From: Bipolaris cookei
Lineage: Eukaryota > Ascomycota > Dothideomycetes > Pleosporales > Pleosporaceae
DNA length: 64,000 bases
Reading direction: 5' to 3'
Assembly: GCA_002286855.1 (NCBI GenBank)
Contig: NRSV01000006.1
Location: forward strand, 372,001-436,000
Part shown: positions 21,876 to 33,773 of the stretch, piece by piece
Layout: every line of letters starts with the position of its first letter
Position numbering within the stretch: position 1 is the stretch's first letter
Program-made: the position numbers and the translations under genes
Notes under the pieces: generated by a model
What the model was told of the DNA's origin: nothing
Seen by the model: the letters and a program-made list of their open reading frames with translations, nothing else
Database searches by the model: none

Positions 21876-23738
21876 ACGTACCTCACGGGTTCGTGGCCCA
21901 CACGGGTTCGTGGCCCACGCTAGCTGTTGCCCTCACCAAAACCCCCCCTCTACCCTAATGTCGCAACAACAACAGCAGTTACAGCCCTCTAGTGAATGTC
22001 AGATACAGCTTGCCCTTCAGGCTCTTAAACAAGACGCGAATCTCTCAGAGCGACGCGCTGCAGCTATCTTTAACGTCCCTCGTAAGACACTAAGCCGTCG
22101 ACGCGCAGGTCAACCTCCAAAAGCAGATCGCTGGCTTAAATCAAAGAATCTAACTAAGCTTGAGGAGGACGTAGTTGTTAAGCATATACTCGAGCTAGTT
22201 ACGCGTGGATTTCCCCCTCGGCTCGCAGACGTGGCTAATATGGCCAATTCCTTGCGCGCTGAGCGCAATTTGGACCAGGTTGGCCAAAACTGGCCCAGTA
22301 CGTTCGTCAAACGTCGACCTGAGCTTACAACGCGTTTTAATCGCAAGTACGACTACAAGAGAGCTCTCTGTGAGGATCCTGAGACTATTCAAGCCTGGTT
22401 TGACCTGGTAGCCAATATGAAAGCCAAGTATGGTATCCAGGACGACGACATGTACAATTTTGACGAGACCGGCTTTATGATGGGCCAGATTGCCCCTGGA
22501 GCTGTTGTTACAGCTTCAGAGAGACGTGGACGACCAAAGACTATCCAGCCTGGCAACAGAGAGTGGGCAACAGTCATCCAGGGTATCAATGCGACCGGGT
22601 GGACGATTCCGCCCTTCATCATACTCAAGGCGCGCCACCACCTCTCAAGCTGGTACAAGGATGGCGATATACCCCAGAACTGGGTTATTGGGGTCTCTGA
22701 GAATGGCTGGACGACCAATGAGCTTGGTCTTGCATGGCTAAAGCACTTTGATGAGCATACAAAGACAAGAAAGGTTGGTGGCTTCCGTCTACTTATTATT
22801 GACGGCCATGAGAGTCACAACTCGCTGGATTTCCAAAAATACTGCAAAGATAACAATATTGTTACTATTTGCATGCCTCCACACTCGTCTCACCTCTTAC
22901 AGCCTCTTGATGTGGGCTGTTTTGCCCCTTTGAAGCAGGCCTATGGGCGCCAAGTCGAATCGCTCATGCGTAGCCAGATCAGCCATATCACCAAACAAGA
23001 GTTCCTATCTTGCTTTAAGCGGGCTTTTGACGCCTCATTTACTTCTAGCAATGTCCAAGGAGGATTTCGAGGCGCTGGATTGGTCCCATTTGACCCAGAA
23101 CGGGTTATATCCGCCCTTGATGTCAAGCTGCGCACTCCATCACCCCTACCTGTCAACAACCAGCCCTGGGTGTCGCAAACCCCTAGTAATACCCTAGAAT
23201 TAGGGTCGCAATCAACGCTGGTGAAGCAGAGGATTCAGAGGCATACGAATAGTTCACCAACGTCTATTGTAGAGGCCTTTGAGAAGGTCTCAAAGGGGGC
23301 AGCGATTATCGCGCACAAGCTGGTGTTGGCGCAAAAGGAGATCGCTGAGCTTAAAGCAGCAAATGAGGCCGCAACGCGACGAAAATCGCACAAAAGAAAG
23401 CGGGTTCAGGCAGAGGGGACCTTAACAGTTGAAGATGGGGCGCGCTTGGCTGCTCTTCAGGACTTTGGGGTGCGTAGTGATGGGAAGAAGTCAAAGAAGC
23501 AGAAGCGCGCTGAAGGGGGTGAACCATCTCAACGGCGGTGTGGACGGTGCAATGGGACTGGGCATAATGCGCGAACGTGTAAGAATGTAGCAGAAGTAGC
23601 CTCTAAATAGTATTTTGTGTTTTTTTGCATCAAACTGGCCAAAGTTGGGCTGTTATAGGGCGGGGAAGGGGGTTTTGGTGAGGGCAACAGCTAGCATGGG
23701 CCACGAACCCGTGTGGGCCACGAACCCGTGAGGTACGT
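21876..23738 (+). mobile_element. Full-length Fot1/pogo-type DNA transposon
   Basis: A 1863-bp element bounded by TA (21874-21875, 23739-23740). The inverted repeats are 71 bp (21876-21946, 23668-23738) with a single mismatch. Each repeat contains two tandem copies of a 17-bp unit CACGGGTTCGTGGCCCA, a likely transposase-binding site. One uninterrupted transposase gene fills the middle. Near-identical ends and an intact ORF indicate a recent insertion into the older element around it. Confidence 0.95.
21958..23610 (+). CDS. Fot1/pogo-type DDE transposase with C-terminal CCHC knuckle
   Basis: A 550-aa protein starting at the first ATG after the left inverted repeat (MSQQQQQLQPSSE); the open frame extends further left only through a GTG. 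Domains: psq-type helix-turn-helix (about 15-60, with NLSERRAAAIFNVPRKTLSRR), CENP-B-type helix-turn-helix (about 65-135, with FVKRRPELTTRFNRKYDYKRA), and DDE_1 catalytic domain (about 160-360). The catalytic acids are in YNFDETGFMMG, LLIIDGHESH and LLQPLDVGCF. Spacing of the last two Asp is 35 residues (DD35D), as in Fot1. A CCHC knuckle (CGRCNGTGHNARTC) ends the protein. It should cut and paste its element at TA sites in the nucleus. All key residues are present, so it may be active. Confidence 0.95.
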   Translation: MSQQQQQLQPSSECQIQLALQALKQDANLSERRAAAIFNVPRKTLSRRRAGQPPKADRWLKSKNLTKLEEDVVVKHILELVTRGFPPRLADVANMANSLRAERNLDQVGQNWPSTFVKRRPELTTRFNRKYDYKRALCEDPETIQAWFDLVANMKAKYGIQDDDMYNFDETGFMMGQIAPGAVVTASERRGRPKTIQPGNREWATVIQGINATGWTIPPFIILKARHHLSSWYKDGDIPQNWVIGVSENGWTTNELGLAWLKHFDEHTKTRKVGGFRLLIIDGHESHNSLDFQKYCKDNNIVTICMPPHSSHLLQPLDVGCFAPLKQAYGRQVESLMRSQISHITKQEFLSCFKRAFDASFTSSNVQGGFRGAGLVPFDPERVISALDVKLRTPSPLPVNNQPWVSQTPSNTLELGSQSTLVKQRIQRHTNSSPTSIVEAFEKVSKGAAIIAHKLVLAQKEIAELKAANEAATRRKSHKRKRVQAEGTLTVEDGARLAALQDFGVRSDGKKSKKQKRAEGGEPSQRRCGRCNGTGHNARTCKNVAEVASK

Positions 23739-23882
23739 TACTAGAGTACTAATAGACTACTCCACCAAAAAACCTAGTGATATTAGCTTTTTTTTATGGG
23801 GCTGTACAGCCTCATTTGTGTGGGAGCCCATATATGGAGTTGGTGTTGCGTTCCGGGATGGTGTTGCAGCACTAACCACCTA

Positions 23883-26501
23883 TAGTACCTGTTTGGGCTT
23901 AGCGCCTGGGCATAAGAACATGTACTTAGCCCAACTTTCCTGACAGATACACCAACCAAGCTTTTGTACCAATACTTGTTTTGTTGCCCTGTTTTTTGTC
24001 TTGAGCCACTGCAGCTATTGCGTTCTGCATGGAATCAGTTGAGTGTAAAAGTTGCCTCTGATTAAGTGCTGGTGACAACCAAACCCGCACAGGTTGCTCT
24101 GTCAGTGCACGTAATGGCCTCAGTACCGTCTGATTTGAGAAGTTGGTGTCGATCTTCGTTGACCTTCAGTGCCTAAGCGAAAGAATTCTTCTATCTAGGG
24201 CAGAGGTTGCTCGCATCGCAAAGAAGAGAGAGTTTGCAATCCAAGAAGATGAAAAGCAGGGTAGAGGAAACCAAGAGATGACTTCCGTATCATAGACATG
24301 TCTTGTCTGTCTGCATCAACAGTGCCCACCCAGCGTTACTGTACCATTGCTCATGGTATAGAGCGTGGCAATGATTATGAATACTGACCAGGCGAGAAAA
24401 TGTTTTCTATAAAGCACATCGCTCGCAGATACGGGGTCTTTTGCTAACCCCTGATACCATACTCACAAAGACGACAAACATACAACCGAAATAGCAACGC
24501 CTCATTCTGGACTCATGAATCTACAACAACATTCATTATTAGCCTATTCCGCGAACATCTTTCTCTAAAACATCATCCTGTCACACGACAATTTCTCCCA
24601 TGTGACTAATATATCATGATATACACGAAGATCTGTAGCCAGATTGATGAGTGGAACCAGTGATCGTCTAGGGATGATGGGCGTATACCGAGATTCTAGA
24701 CACCACCGGTCCTTTACACCCATAAAAGTACCGGTGGCGCGACTTCATGACACACGATACGAACGTCTACTGGCTACGACTTTGGGCTCGTTTCGGGTCG
24801 TCGGGCTGACCGTGTGGGGGATACCCGGGATGAGCTTGGAGCAAGTTCCCTGCTCCCGTGCCTGCAGGCCTACCATATTGTCGGGCTGCAAACATAACCA
24901 TTCAGGACCAGGTCAGGCGGCTACAGCGCATCTAGAATCGATGTGGAGATGTGCTTACGATAGATGATGTACCTGAACATGGCCAGTCGCCGAAGTACTG
25001 CCAGACTGACCACTGATATTCATGAACGTGCCTGGGCTGAAAACATTCTTGCCCTTGAAGATCGAAAGGAGATGCGAAATAATGGCGCAAAAAACGTGAT
25101 GGGGCGAGAACGAATGCGATTCAATGAACAAACAGCCACTTACATGAATCACATATGGTCAAGTCCACCAAACTTCTAGGTCATTGGTAGTATTCCAAAT
25201 GATCAGCCACTTTTCCATGGGCGAGCTTACCCATGGCCGATCGAAAACGAATTGAATTGTCATGTGGCACTGTTTCCGAGGGTGTGCTGTAGTAGTTGCC
25301 GCACACACACACACACACCTTTCTCTCTTTCATCGATACGATAGTTATTGTCTTGAGGTATTTCCCATAGCACTGAGCATCTGCCCTCGAAACATGAAAT
25401 GGCTGAATTAGGGGCAATGGTGTTTAACTTTCGCAAACTACAACTAAGCTTACAGTGAAGAGCTAACTTATCCGCCAGCTCTACTAATAGAGAGCTACCA
25501 AGTCCCCGGTATTCTTCTCCATATCTTCGCCCCGAGGAAAAAGGCTCGCTAGCTGCCTGTTGCTAGTTCAAGTGCGGCTGAAATAGGAGGAGGTGGGTAC
25601 AACAAGCATCCTACCAAGCGCCAATGCCGCCTACCGAGATGTCGCAATTCTTGGCATCGATTGCGTTCATGATACCATTCATCCTCACCGAAACCAAACT
25701 GATGCTAAGACATGCCACATCCTCGGCGCCGCATTCACGGTTCACAGTTGAATTTTGAGCTATCTAACAGACGACACAGACCGGTAGCAGTCCCAGAAGC
25801 AAAAGGGAAGTACTCAGGGTCAAAAACAAAGGTAACCAGCGGTACCGGAGGTAGGCACCACCAACAGAGCCAACCAGCCATCCTAGTTCCCCCACGCCGC
25901 CCCGTCGGCGCCTCAAAAGCCACATTTGTCTTCTCATTGAAGGCCAGGCCTTGCAAAACTCTGCGATGTAGTCGGGCCCAGCTTTTCCAAGGTCTGGCCT
26001 TTGGTCTGCCAATACGTACCATCCCGCTCAACGCAAGCACGCCATGCGCAGGCGCTCTGGGGTGATGACGATGCTGCGCTATGATTTGCGCGGAGTGACA
26101 CCAGTGACACCCTTACGCATGCCAAGTTGGGTTTGCCGTCTTGATGGACGCCCCTCCCACGAGGCTATCTCCAAATAAGGCACGTGTGATTCCGCCTCTG
26201 CCTAAGGTTTGCGAGGATACGGTGCTTCATCGGCATCAGCACCCGGAGAATTCATGATCTTTGTCCCTGCCAGCAGCTCATAAATTTCATATAAGCTTGC
26301 ATTCGTCTCGTACCAAAAGCCAGAAGCACTCCCCCGGGAATCCCTCAAGGCCCTTCGACTCGGATTTTATTCTAGGACTTACCCTACTACCGTGACTGAG
26401 CTTTGGTGGTCGCTGAGTGACTTGCTCGAGAGAGTTTCGGCTTGTCGCTTATAACTAAGCCTTTCCTGAGTTCTGCTTACTCCCGTCATTCACGCGGCAT
26501 C
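23883..26501. other. Gene-free region between repeat block and sulfate permease
   Basis: About 2.6 kb without a credible gene. There is an (AC)n tract at about 25303-25318. Overlapping frames at 25712-26125 on both strands have no recognisable domain. The right end, with CT-rich sequence, is the probable promoter and leader of the permease gene. Confidence 0.5.
25303..25318. repeat. (CA)n microsatellite
   Basis: Eight CA dinucleotides in a row. Confidence 0.8.
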
Positions 26502-29099
26502 ATGGCAACGGCTGGTCGCACAGCTGCCAAGGTGCTTGGGATCAATCTTGACTACCGGAAAGAGCCCGAGGTTTCTGGCGCAGCATCTATCTCGTCTGTC
26601 GAGACATGTGAGCATGGAGAATCCTTATCAAAGTAGCTTACAGCTAATCAACGGTAGACGTCGAGCGCGAACCGACTGCAACAGAATGGCTTTCCCAATT
26701 CAAGCCATCGGCAAGTGGCATCAAGCGTTATCTTAGGAGTCTCTTTCCGTTTCTGGACTGGATCTTTCACTACAACTTGACATGGCTTTTTGGCGATGTG
26801 GTTGCTGGTGTTACTGTTGGGTTCGTCGTCATTCCTCAGGGTATGGCCTACGCTCTGTTGGCAAAGCTACCACCGGAGTACGGTCTCTACACCAGTTTCG
26901 TCGGTTTCATTCTCTATTGGGCTTTTGCTACCTCCAAGGATATTACCATCGGTACTGTGGCCGTGATGAGCACAATCGTCGGCAATATCGTGACCAAAAT
27001 CCAGGAAAAAGATCCACAGATTGATGCCGTGGACATTGCCAGAGCACTTTCCGTTGTTGCCGGTTCGGTTTTGCTCTTCATTGGTCTTACCAGGCTTGGA
27101 CGAATCGTGGAACTTATCCCATTGGTTGCTATTACGTCTTTCATGACAGGTGCCGCCATCTCGATTGGAGCTGGCCAAGTGCCTACAATGATGGGTATTT
27201 CTGGTGTCAACACCCGTGGAGCTACGTACCTTGTAATCATCGACACTCTCAAGGGCCTGGGTCGCACAAAGCTCGATGCTGCTATGGGCCTCAGTGCCCT
27301 TGTGATGCTGTATTCCATTCGCTTCGTCTGCAACTTCATGTCGAGGAAGCAACCATCAAAGCAAAAGCTTTGGTTCTTTGTAAGTGCTACGGTTTTGACG
27401 CAAAGACAAAACACTGACTCGTCCACTAGTTGAGCACACTGCGCATGGCTTTTGTCATCTTGCTCTATATCATGATTAGCTGGCTTGCCAACAAAGACAT
27501 CAAGGGTATCCACGCGAACGTCAAGCTGGCCAAATTCAAGATTTTGGGCCGTGTCCCTCGCGGTTTTCAGCATGCTGGTGCTCCTAAGATGGATCAGAAG
27601 ATTCTCTCAGCCATTGCTTCGGATATCCCGGTAACCATCATTGTTTTGATTCTCGAACACATTGCTATTTCGAAATCATTTGGTCGCATCAACAACTATG
27701 TCATTAACCGTAAGTGACATCCTTGTGCTTTTGTTATTGAGAAGAAACTGATATTCTTCTTTAGCATCTCAAGAACTTGTCGCCGTCGGTTTTACCAACG
27801 TCCTTGGACCATTCCTGGGCGCATATCCTGCTACCGGCTCCTTCTCTCGTACCGCCATCAAATCGAAAGCCGGTGTTCGTACTCCGCTGGCTGGCATCTT
27901 CACCGCGATCATCGTCCTCTTGGCGCTGTATGCTTTGACAGCTATGTTCTTCTATATTCCTTCGGCTACACTAGCAGCCATCATTATTCACGCTGTCGGT
28001 GATCTTATCACACCTCCCAACGTCGTCTTCCAGTTCTGGGAAACTTCGCCCCTAGAAGTCATCATCTTCTTCGCCGGTGTCTTTGTCACCATCTTCACCA
28101 ACATTGAAAACGGAATTTATGTCACCATTGCTGCTTCTTTCGCGCTCCTGCTCTGGCGCCAACTGTTCACACACGGTGCTCTCCTCGGCAAAATCCGAAT
28201 CTACCGCGCAACTCCGGACACAATTGCTCATAAAGAAGACGGCCACTCCGCACCCATTTCGGAAACTTCTGTCCGAGAAGCCTTCATTCCAGTTGATCGC
28301 AAGGACGGATCCAATCCGCTCGTAGGCATCGAAACACCGTACCCTGGTGTGCTCATCTACCGCTTCACCGAAGGCTTTACATATCTCAACCAACAAGGAT
28401 ACATGGACGAACTCGTGCACCATGCGCAAACCATTTCCCGACCCACGACACTGGATAAATACACGAAGATCGGTGACCGACCCTGGAATGATCCCGGTAA
28501 GAACACACCCCCCATGCAACCCCCCCTTACTCATTCTCAAATTACTAATTTTGCAACAATCAGGCCCACGACGCGGACAACAAATCAACTACGACGACAA
28601 CCGGCCCATTCTCCATGCCATCATCCTCGACTTCAGCGCCGTCAACAACGTCGACGTAACCTCGATCCAGGGCCTCATCGACGTCCGCGCCCAGCTCGAC
28701 CGCCACGCCGCACCCAAAACCGTTGAGTGGCACTTTGCCTCCATCAACAGCCGCTGGACCAAGCGCGCGCTGACAACCGCGGGCTTTGGATACATTGACC
28801 GTGAGCGCTTTGCTGCACGCCAGCACTGGAACCCAGTCTATAGCTACGCCCCACTTGAGACTCCAGAGGCCAAACTGCATGATCCTGAGGCGCAAGACGA
28901 TATCCACGTTGTGAATGGCAACAAGGGCTTGCCGAGTGGCAAAGTCACGACTGTTCACGGTCAGAATCGACCGTTTTTCCACATTGATGTTGCGGCGGCG
29001 GTGGAGAGTGCGATTGCGGGTATAGTTGCTAAGCAGCAAGAGAGCTCAGGAAGCTCACCCGAAGTTGGGGAGGCGGAATTTACGACAAAGCAGTATTAA
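26502..29099 (+). CDS. Sulfate permease, SulP/SLC26 family
   Basis: Five exons (26502-26607, 26658-27379, 27430-27709, 27765-28496, 28564-29099) join in frame to 791 aa. Introns are 50-67 bp. The start Met gives MATAGRTAAKVLGINLDY. The transporter part (about 75-560) has the SulP signature region (GVTVGFVVIPQGMAYALLAKLPPEYGLYTSF), many membrane helices and GAYPATGSFSRTAIKSKAGVRTPLAGI. The C-terminal STAS domain (about 600-710) includes HAIILDFSAVNNVDVTSIQGL. It imports sulfate across the plasma membrane for sulfur assimilation. SUL1/SUL2- or CYS-14-like identity is likely, but the paralogue cannot be assigned. A transposon remnant begins 28 bp after the stop codon. Confidence 0.95.
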
Positions 29100-29127
29100 G
29101 TTAGAATTTTTTGTGTAATTAGAAATA

Positions 29128-30031
29128 ACATAGTTCACAAGCGAGTGGCTCACCCAAGTGAATGGCTCACGCCTCACCAGCATGTCAACGTCGACACTGC
29201 AACGCGTTATGGCTCAACAACATCGACATCTGTCAACCTACCCTGAATCAGATCTTCAGCTTGTTCTTGCATGGTTAGAGCACTTTGATACCCATACAAA
29301 GAGCTGCACTGTGGGTGGGTATCGACTGCTTATTATCGACTGCTATGAGAGCCACTGCTCCGTCGATTTTCACGACCTTTGCAAGAAGAAGAATATTGTT
29401 CTTCTCTACATGCCCACGCACTCATTTCCACCTACTGCAGCATCTTGATGTCGGCTGCTTTGCGCCGTTAAAGCGCAAGTATGGCGACGCTGTTTCGGGC
29501 TTGGCACGCAACCGCAACCGCAACCACTATATCAGCAAGGAGACCTTCCTATTAGCCTTTAAGGCTGCTTTTGAGCGGTCTATCATGAAGGAGAATATTC
29601 AAGCTGGTTTTAGAGGGGCTCAGCAAATGGCACATAAGATGACGCTTATGATGGAGAAAATGAGCAGCCTTCAAGAGACTCTAGACAAAGCAAATAAGAG
29701 GAAGAGCAGCAAGCGGCGATACGTACAGACAGGGGATACTCTTACTCTTGGCAAAGTACAAGAAGTATTAGCTGAACAGGCGGGTAGCAGTCGTGGCGAC
29801 GGCGAGAGTGCGTCGAAGAGGGTACGAGGAGAGAGGCGGTGCGGGCGTTGTAAGCAGACTGGACACAACGCTCGTACCTGCGCAGTTGAGATAGATAGTG
29901 CAAGTGATAGTGGTGATTCTGGTAATTAATTTGGTATATCGTAATAGTTTATTGAATATGATAAAAATGGATGATAACGTCTCGACGTCAACGCGCTGGT
30001 GGGGCGTGAGCCATTCGCTTGTGAACTATGT
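29128..30031 (+). mobile_element. Internally deleted Fot1-like element in the permease 3' flank
   Basis: A 904-bp element bounded by TA (29126-29127, 30032-30033). The inverted ends share ACATAGTTCACAAGCGA and TGGCTCAC. The left end carries an extra tandem copy of a 17-18 bp unit (AAGYGARTGGCTCACSC), while the right end has one. It contains only the last part of a transposase gene. Non-autonomous. It lies immediately after the sulfate permease stop codon and so probably within that gene's 3' untranslated region or terminator. Confidence 0.88.
29182..29929 (+). pseudogene. Truncated Fot1-like transposase, frameshifted
   Basis: Begins MSTSTLQRVMAQQ and jumps directly to the middle of the catalytic domain (LAWLEHFDTHTKSCTVGGYRLLIID), so the DNA-binding domains and the first catalytic Asp are deleted. 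A one-base insertion near 29430 shifts the frame just before LLQHLDVGCFAPLK. The rest is open to the C-terminal CCHC knuckle (CGRCKQTGHNARTC). Related to, but distinct from, the transposase at 21958-23610. Confidence 0.88.
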
Positions 30032-30033
30032 TA

Positions 30034-31738
30034 CTTATGATTTTTGTGATATTTTTACCTTCATTTTGATCTCTTCCTTTGTTTTTGACTTTTTATATAA
30101 AACACGTATCACTGTTCTTTGAAACGCTTAGTTAGATTGAGCTTGTTAAGGAAAGACTTGGTTCCTTAATTTCTGTTCCACACATTCCTCAATGCGTGTC
30201 ATGCATTTGTACTTACACACAGAGACACCTAGTCTTTCGCATGTCAAGGAGAGCAGGATGCCGGAGCCCCGGATGTGGATCGACTGCGTACGTACAGCTG
30301 GGCAAAGACGTTTGCATGCAACGTGCGTTGTTGAGGAGCCCCATGTAAGCACAAGACGGAACAGACGGAACGGACGGCTAGTGGGCCGTTGGAAAAAAGT
30401 GATGAAATGCTTTTTCTAACACTTACTCCCAAGATGAGGTGTAAGACTGGGGACGTTGGAAGAAGAAAATGGAGAGTTCAGGGCGGGCTACTCGACCTAA
30501 TGTGGGAATCGTATTTCGCTCTGCGAGGCTGATATTAAGCGGAGGTAGCTAACTACTACCAATTGTACGTAGTAGTTCTTATTACTTAGAGTCCTACGAA
30601 CAACAAGAAAACGCCAACACACGACCAAGTCGAAAAAATGGCCAAAAGCTGCAGGGTCACTTGCACTTGTACCATCTTCGGACGATTGATTGCGCATGTT
30701 CTCACATAAGCCGTTCCGTTCCCAAGAAAGTCATGTGTGTGCGTGTGCGTGCGAGAGAGCACATGATGACCCTTTGCCATAGTAGTATACGGAGACTGCC
30801 CGACATTCCGAAGCGACCGCCTAAAGGGTGATGATGACATTGTAAATTAGAAACTTTGGAACATGGACCAATCAGCTTTTTTCCCTCCCTGACCGAGGTT
30901 CTCCTAGTCGGTGCCGTGGGCCGTAGAAATCCTTGCTAGAAAGGAACACTGGGTATGACTCTGAAACAGCGCTAAAATAGCGGAATGCGTGCTTCCATTA
31001 CCGTTTACGTCGCTGGGGAGTATCCTGCTAGGTAAGATCCAACTATGGAGCGGCGCATTAATTGGCGGCTACGTTGTTGCTTTTGCACAGGCATAGCATA
31101 AATCGCGATGAAACCTCATGCCGGACGTTACTTCAACACGTGGGTTCGTATATGCACCCCGCGTCTTGTGCGTATTGTCAAAGGGATTTTTTTTCCAAAT
31201 TTCCGTACGCCAGTCATCGTCCCGAGTGGTCACCGCATCCCAGCAGCTGATCGGCACGCGAAACGGCCGCAGTATTGCCGGCGATATGAACATCCAATCT
31301 ACTCTGCCATAGCCATGTGAAAAGCGTGCTTTCTATCCACGTCTATAACAATATGACCAAAAGATTGGCGGCTTGGGAAGTGGATCTCAACGGTAATTTC
31401 GAGTGAATTCATTTTCGCTGCCCACCGATTGTATATGTGAATCAAAATGATTGGGCGATGAGGTACTGCGCAGGTCCCCACCCCGAAGGCTGATTGCATT
31501 GGGTCGCCGGCTGAAATAGAGAGTAGATTGTATACTCTTCAGATATGAAGAGGATTTGACAGCGCAGCTAAACAGCGGAATCGATCTAAGTAGAAGGTGT
31601 AGGGATGGAGGTCTAGAAACCTTCCATCATAACCATAATGTTGGGTAGTATCAGAGTATATATATGTGTCTTGGAAACACATTTGACAGCCCATCAACTT
31701 ACCAAGTACCTTCGAAAAGACTGACAATCTTGCCCAAC
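30034..31738. other. Intergenic region upstream of GH45 gene
   Basis: About 1.7 kb without a supported gene. The open frames are short, overlap each other and lack domains. Confidence 0.5.
31658..31666 (+). promoter_or_regulatory. TATA box-like element
   Basis: TATATATAT about 75 bp upstream of the GH45 start codon. Confidence 0.45.
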
Positions 31739-32478
31739 ATGGTATCCCTTAAGCAATTTACCTTTCTCGCCCTCACCACTGGCCTCACCACGGTTGCTGC
31801 TCAGTCCACAGGAAAAACGACACGTTACTGGGACTGCTGCAAAGGCTCCTGCGCATGGGAGGGCAAAGCCAGTGTCACCCAACCTCTCAGGACGTGTGAC
31901 AAGAACGACAACCCCATTACTGATCTGATGGCGAAGAACGGATGCGAGGGCGGTGGCACTGCGTTCATGTGCACTAATCAAACGCCGTGGGCAGTCAACG
32001 ACAGCCTCGCATATGGCTTTGCTGCTGTGAAGCTAGCCGGAAAGACTGAGCGTGATTCATGCTGTGCTTGTTATGAGTGCGTACATGGATAAGACTGCGT
32101 TTGAACAAAGGTGACTAATAGGCAATATTCAGGTTGACCTTCACGTCGGGCCCCGTCGTGGGCCAGAAGATGATTGTGCAATCCACCAACACGGGTGGGG
32201 ACCTTGGAGACAACCACTTCGATCTTGCTATGCCGGGTGGTGGCGTAGGCATCTTTAACGGCTGTACTGCACAGTTTGGCGCGCCGTCCACCGGGTGGGG
32301 TCAACAATACGGTGGCATCTCGAATCGCTCTGAATGTGAAAACTTTCCCGAGAAGCTCAAGGCAGGGTGCCAATGGAGATTTGACTGGTTTAAGAACGCC
32401 GACAATCCGACCATCAGTTTCAGGGAGGTTACTTGCCCTGGTGAGTTGACAAACAGGACTGGCTGTATCCGGCTGTAG
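31739..32478 (+). CDS. Secreted endoglucanase, glycoside hydrolase family 45
   Basis: Two exons (31739-32076, 32133-32478) around a 56-bp intron give 227 aa. A signal peptide of about 21 residues (to TTVAAQ) is followed by the GH45 signature [12 protein letters not shown]. Asp32 is the expected base and Asp143 in GDNHFDL the expected acid; their 111-residue spacing equals that of the characterised family members. Many cysteines suggest disulfides. There is no carbohydrate-binding module. It cleaves internal beta-1,4 bonds of cellulose outside the cell. The Met at 31739 is chosen because upstream in-frame sequence would spoil the signal peptide. Confidence 0.95.
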
Positions 32479-33773
32479 AGAAGGGGGAAGAACGGGGAAG
32501 GAGGAAAGAAGAATAGGAGTTCCTCTGTTGACACATGATCAGCACAAAGCAGGCAAGATGTACATACGCATACATGCAGTGATGAAGCGGCGACAAACCA
32601 TGGCCAGCTGTCCCGTAGCGTAAGGCATTATAGTCAAATAAGTTCAGATCATCGTCATCAGCCTTTTGGAGAAAATGCTTGCCTTTGTGACACGGCAGAG
32701 TTTTGTCAGGGCGAAAGTGTTCCCGGACCGATCCTACACCGCCCGGAGAGGGGAAGATTGCAGCTTGAGCATGACGTGAGTAGACACTGGACACTGGTCA
32801 TGGACAGGTACGAGTGTAGATAGGCTAAAAGAGAGGGGTAGAGAGAGGAAGTGGGGATAGGGAGGTACCCAAAGGGGAAACGTGGAGAAGCCAAGGAGCT
32901 GCGTCGAGCAAGCACTCGTATCAAGCAGACCCAAGCACGGCATGCGTACAACGGCGAGGTGGGCACGAGTACCCGTTTAGGCGACGCGTGTTCATATTGA
33001 GAAGATGCTGATCAGCGGTGGGAGGAGTGCTGGATAAGATGAGGCGGTTGGCCAAGGGCAAAGAGCGGCTCCGGCAAGGCGCTTTGCCTGACTGGGGGGG
33101 ATGAAACCAAAATGACGCAGGGCATCTCGCGACTCGCCAGTTCTCCGGGCCTGCTCGGGCCAACCAGGTGCCAAGTCCCGAGTCTTTGCCTGAAGTGTCC
33201 GCCAACAGAAACTGTATGCATCCATTCTAGTAAGTATCCTCACTCGCACACACACCATGGCATGTGAGAACATGTATCCACCCCACACTCGCTCATTCCA
33301 TTTACACCAGCCACAGCCACCCAGCCTGTTTCAGACGCCCTCTTGATCGCCGCCGTCGCTGCGAATAGTAAGCACGCAGCTGCACAAGGTCCTTGACTAT
33401 CATGTTGATCTCACTTGCACGGCATGACACGAGGTCACGGAGCCGGCGCAAAACTGAACCCACACCACATGCATGGATCGCCACGCCGCCTCGGACCCTT
33501 GGGCTCATGATTTTGACAGAAGCCGACGATCTTCGCCGCTGCTACGCCGCTCGTGAACATACATGTCTTCCCTGAAACCCGTCTTCTTTTCTTATTCACG
33601 CCCACTGCTGCAAAAGACACCTCTCGTCCCCGCCTCCTACCTAACCTGCCCGCGTCTCATGGCTGCGGCGACGCTCCTCTATTTTCCATCTGTCTGCCAT
33701 CCTTACAAACACTCATTTACTAATTCCTGTTTGTGCTTCAGCCTGGTGCTGCACTCTCCATCACTAGACCAAC
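32479..33773. other. Intergenic region between GH45 and GT31 genes
   Basis: About 1.3 kb without a supported gene. The last 200 bp is pyrimidine-rich, typical of a fungal leader. Confidence 0.5.

Larger units (their letters stand above)
19870..23880 (+). mobile_element. Second degenerate pogo-type transposon, host of an intact element
   Basis: Terminal inverted repeats of 39 bp (19870-19908 and 23842-23880, two mismatches, beginning GGTGGT) are flanked by TA (19868-19869 and 23881-23882). It contains a decayed transposase (19966 to about 21700) in the same orientation as the inserted element. The full-length Fot1-like element at 21876-23738 is inserted about 140 bp from its right end. The outer element without the insert is about 2.15 kb. 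Confidence 0.9.

Noticed and set aside
21910..21957. N-terminal extension of the intact transposase
   Set aside because: The extension starts at GTG and lies in the inverted repeat; the first ATG is at 21958 and gives a normal N-terminus.
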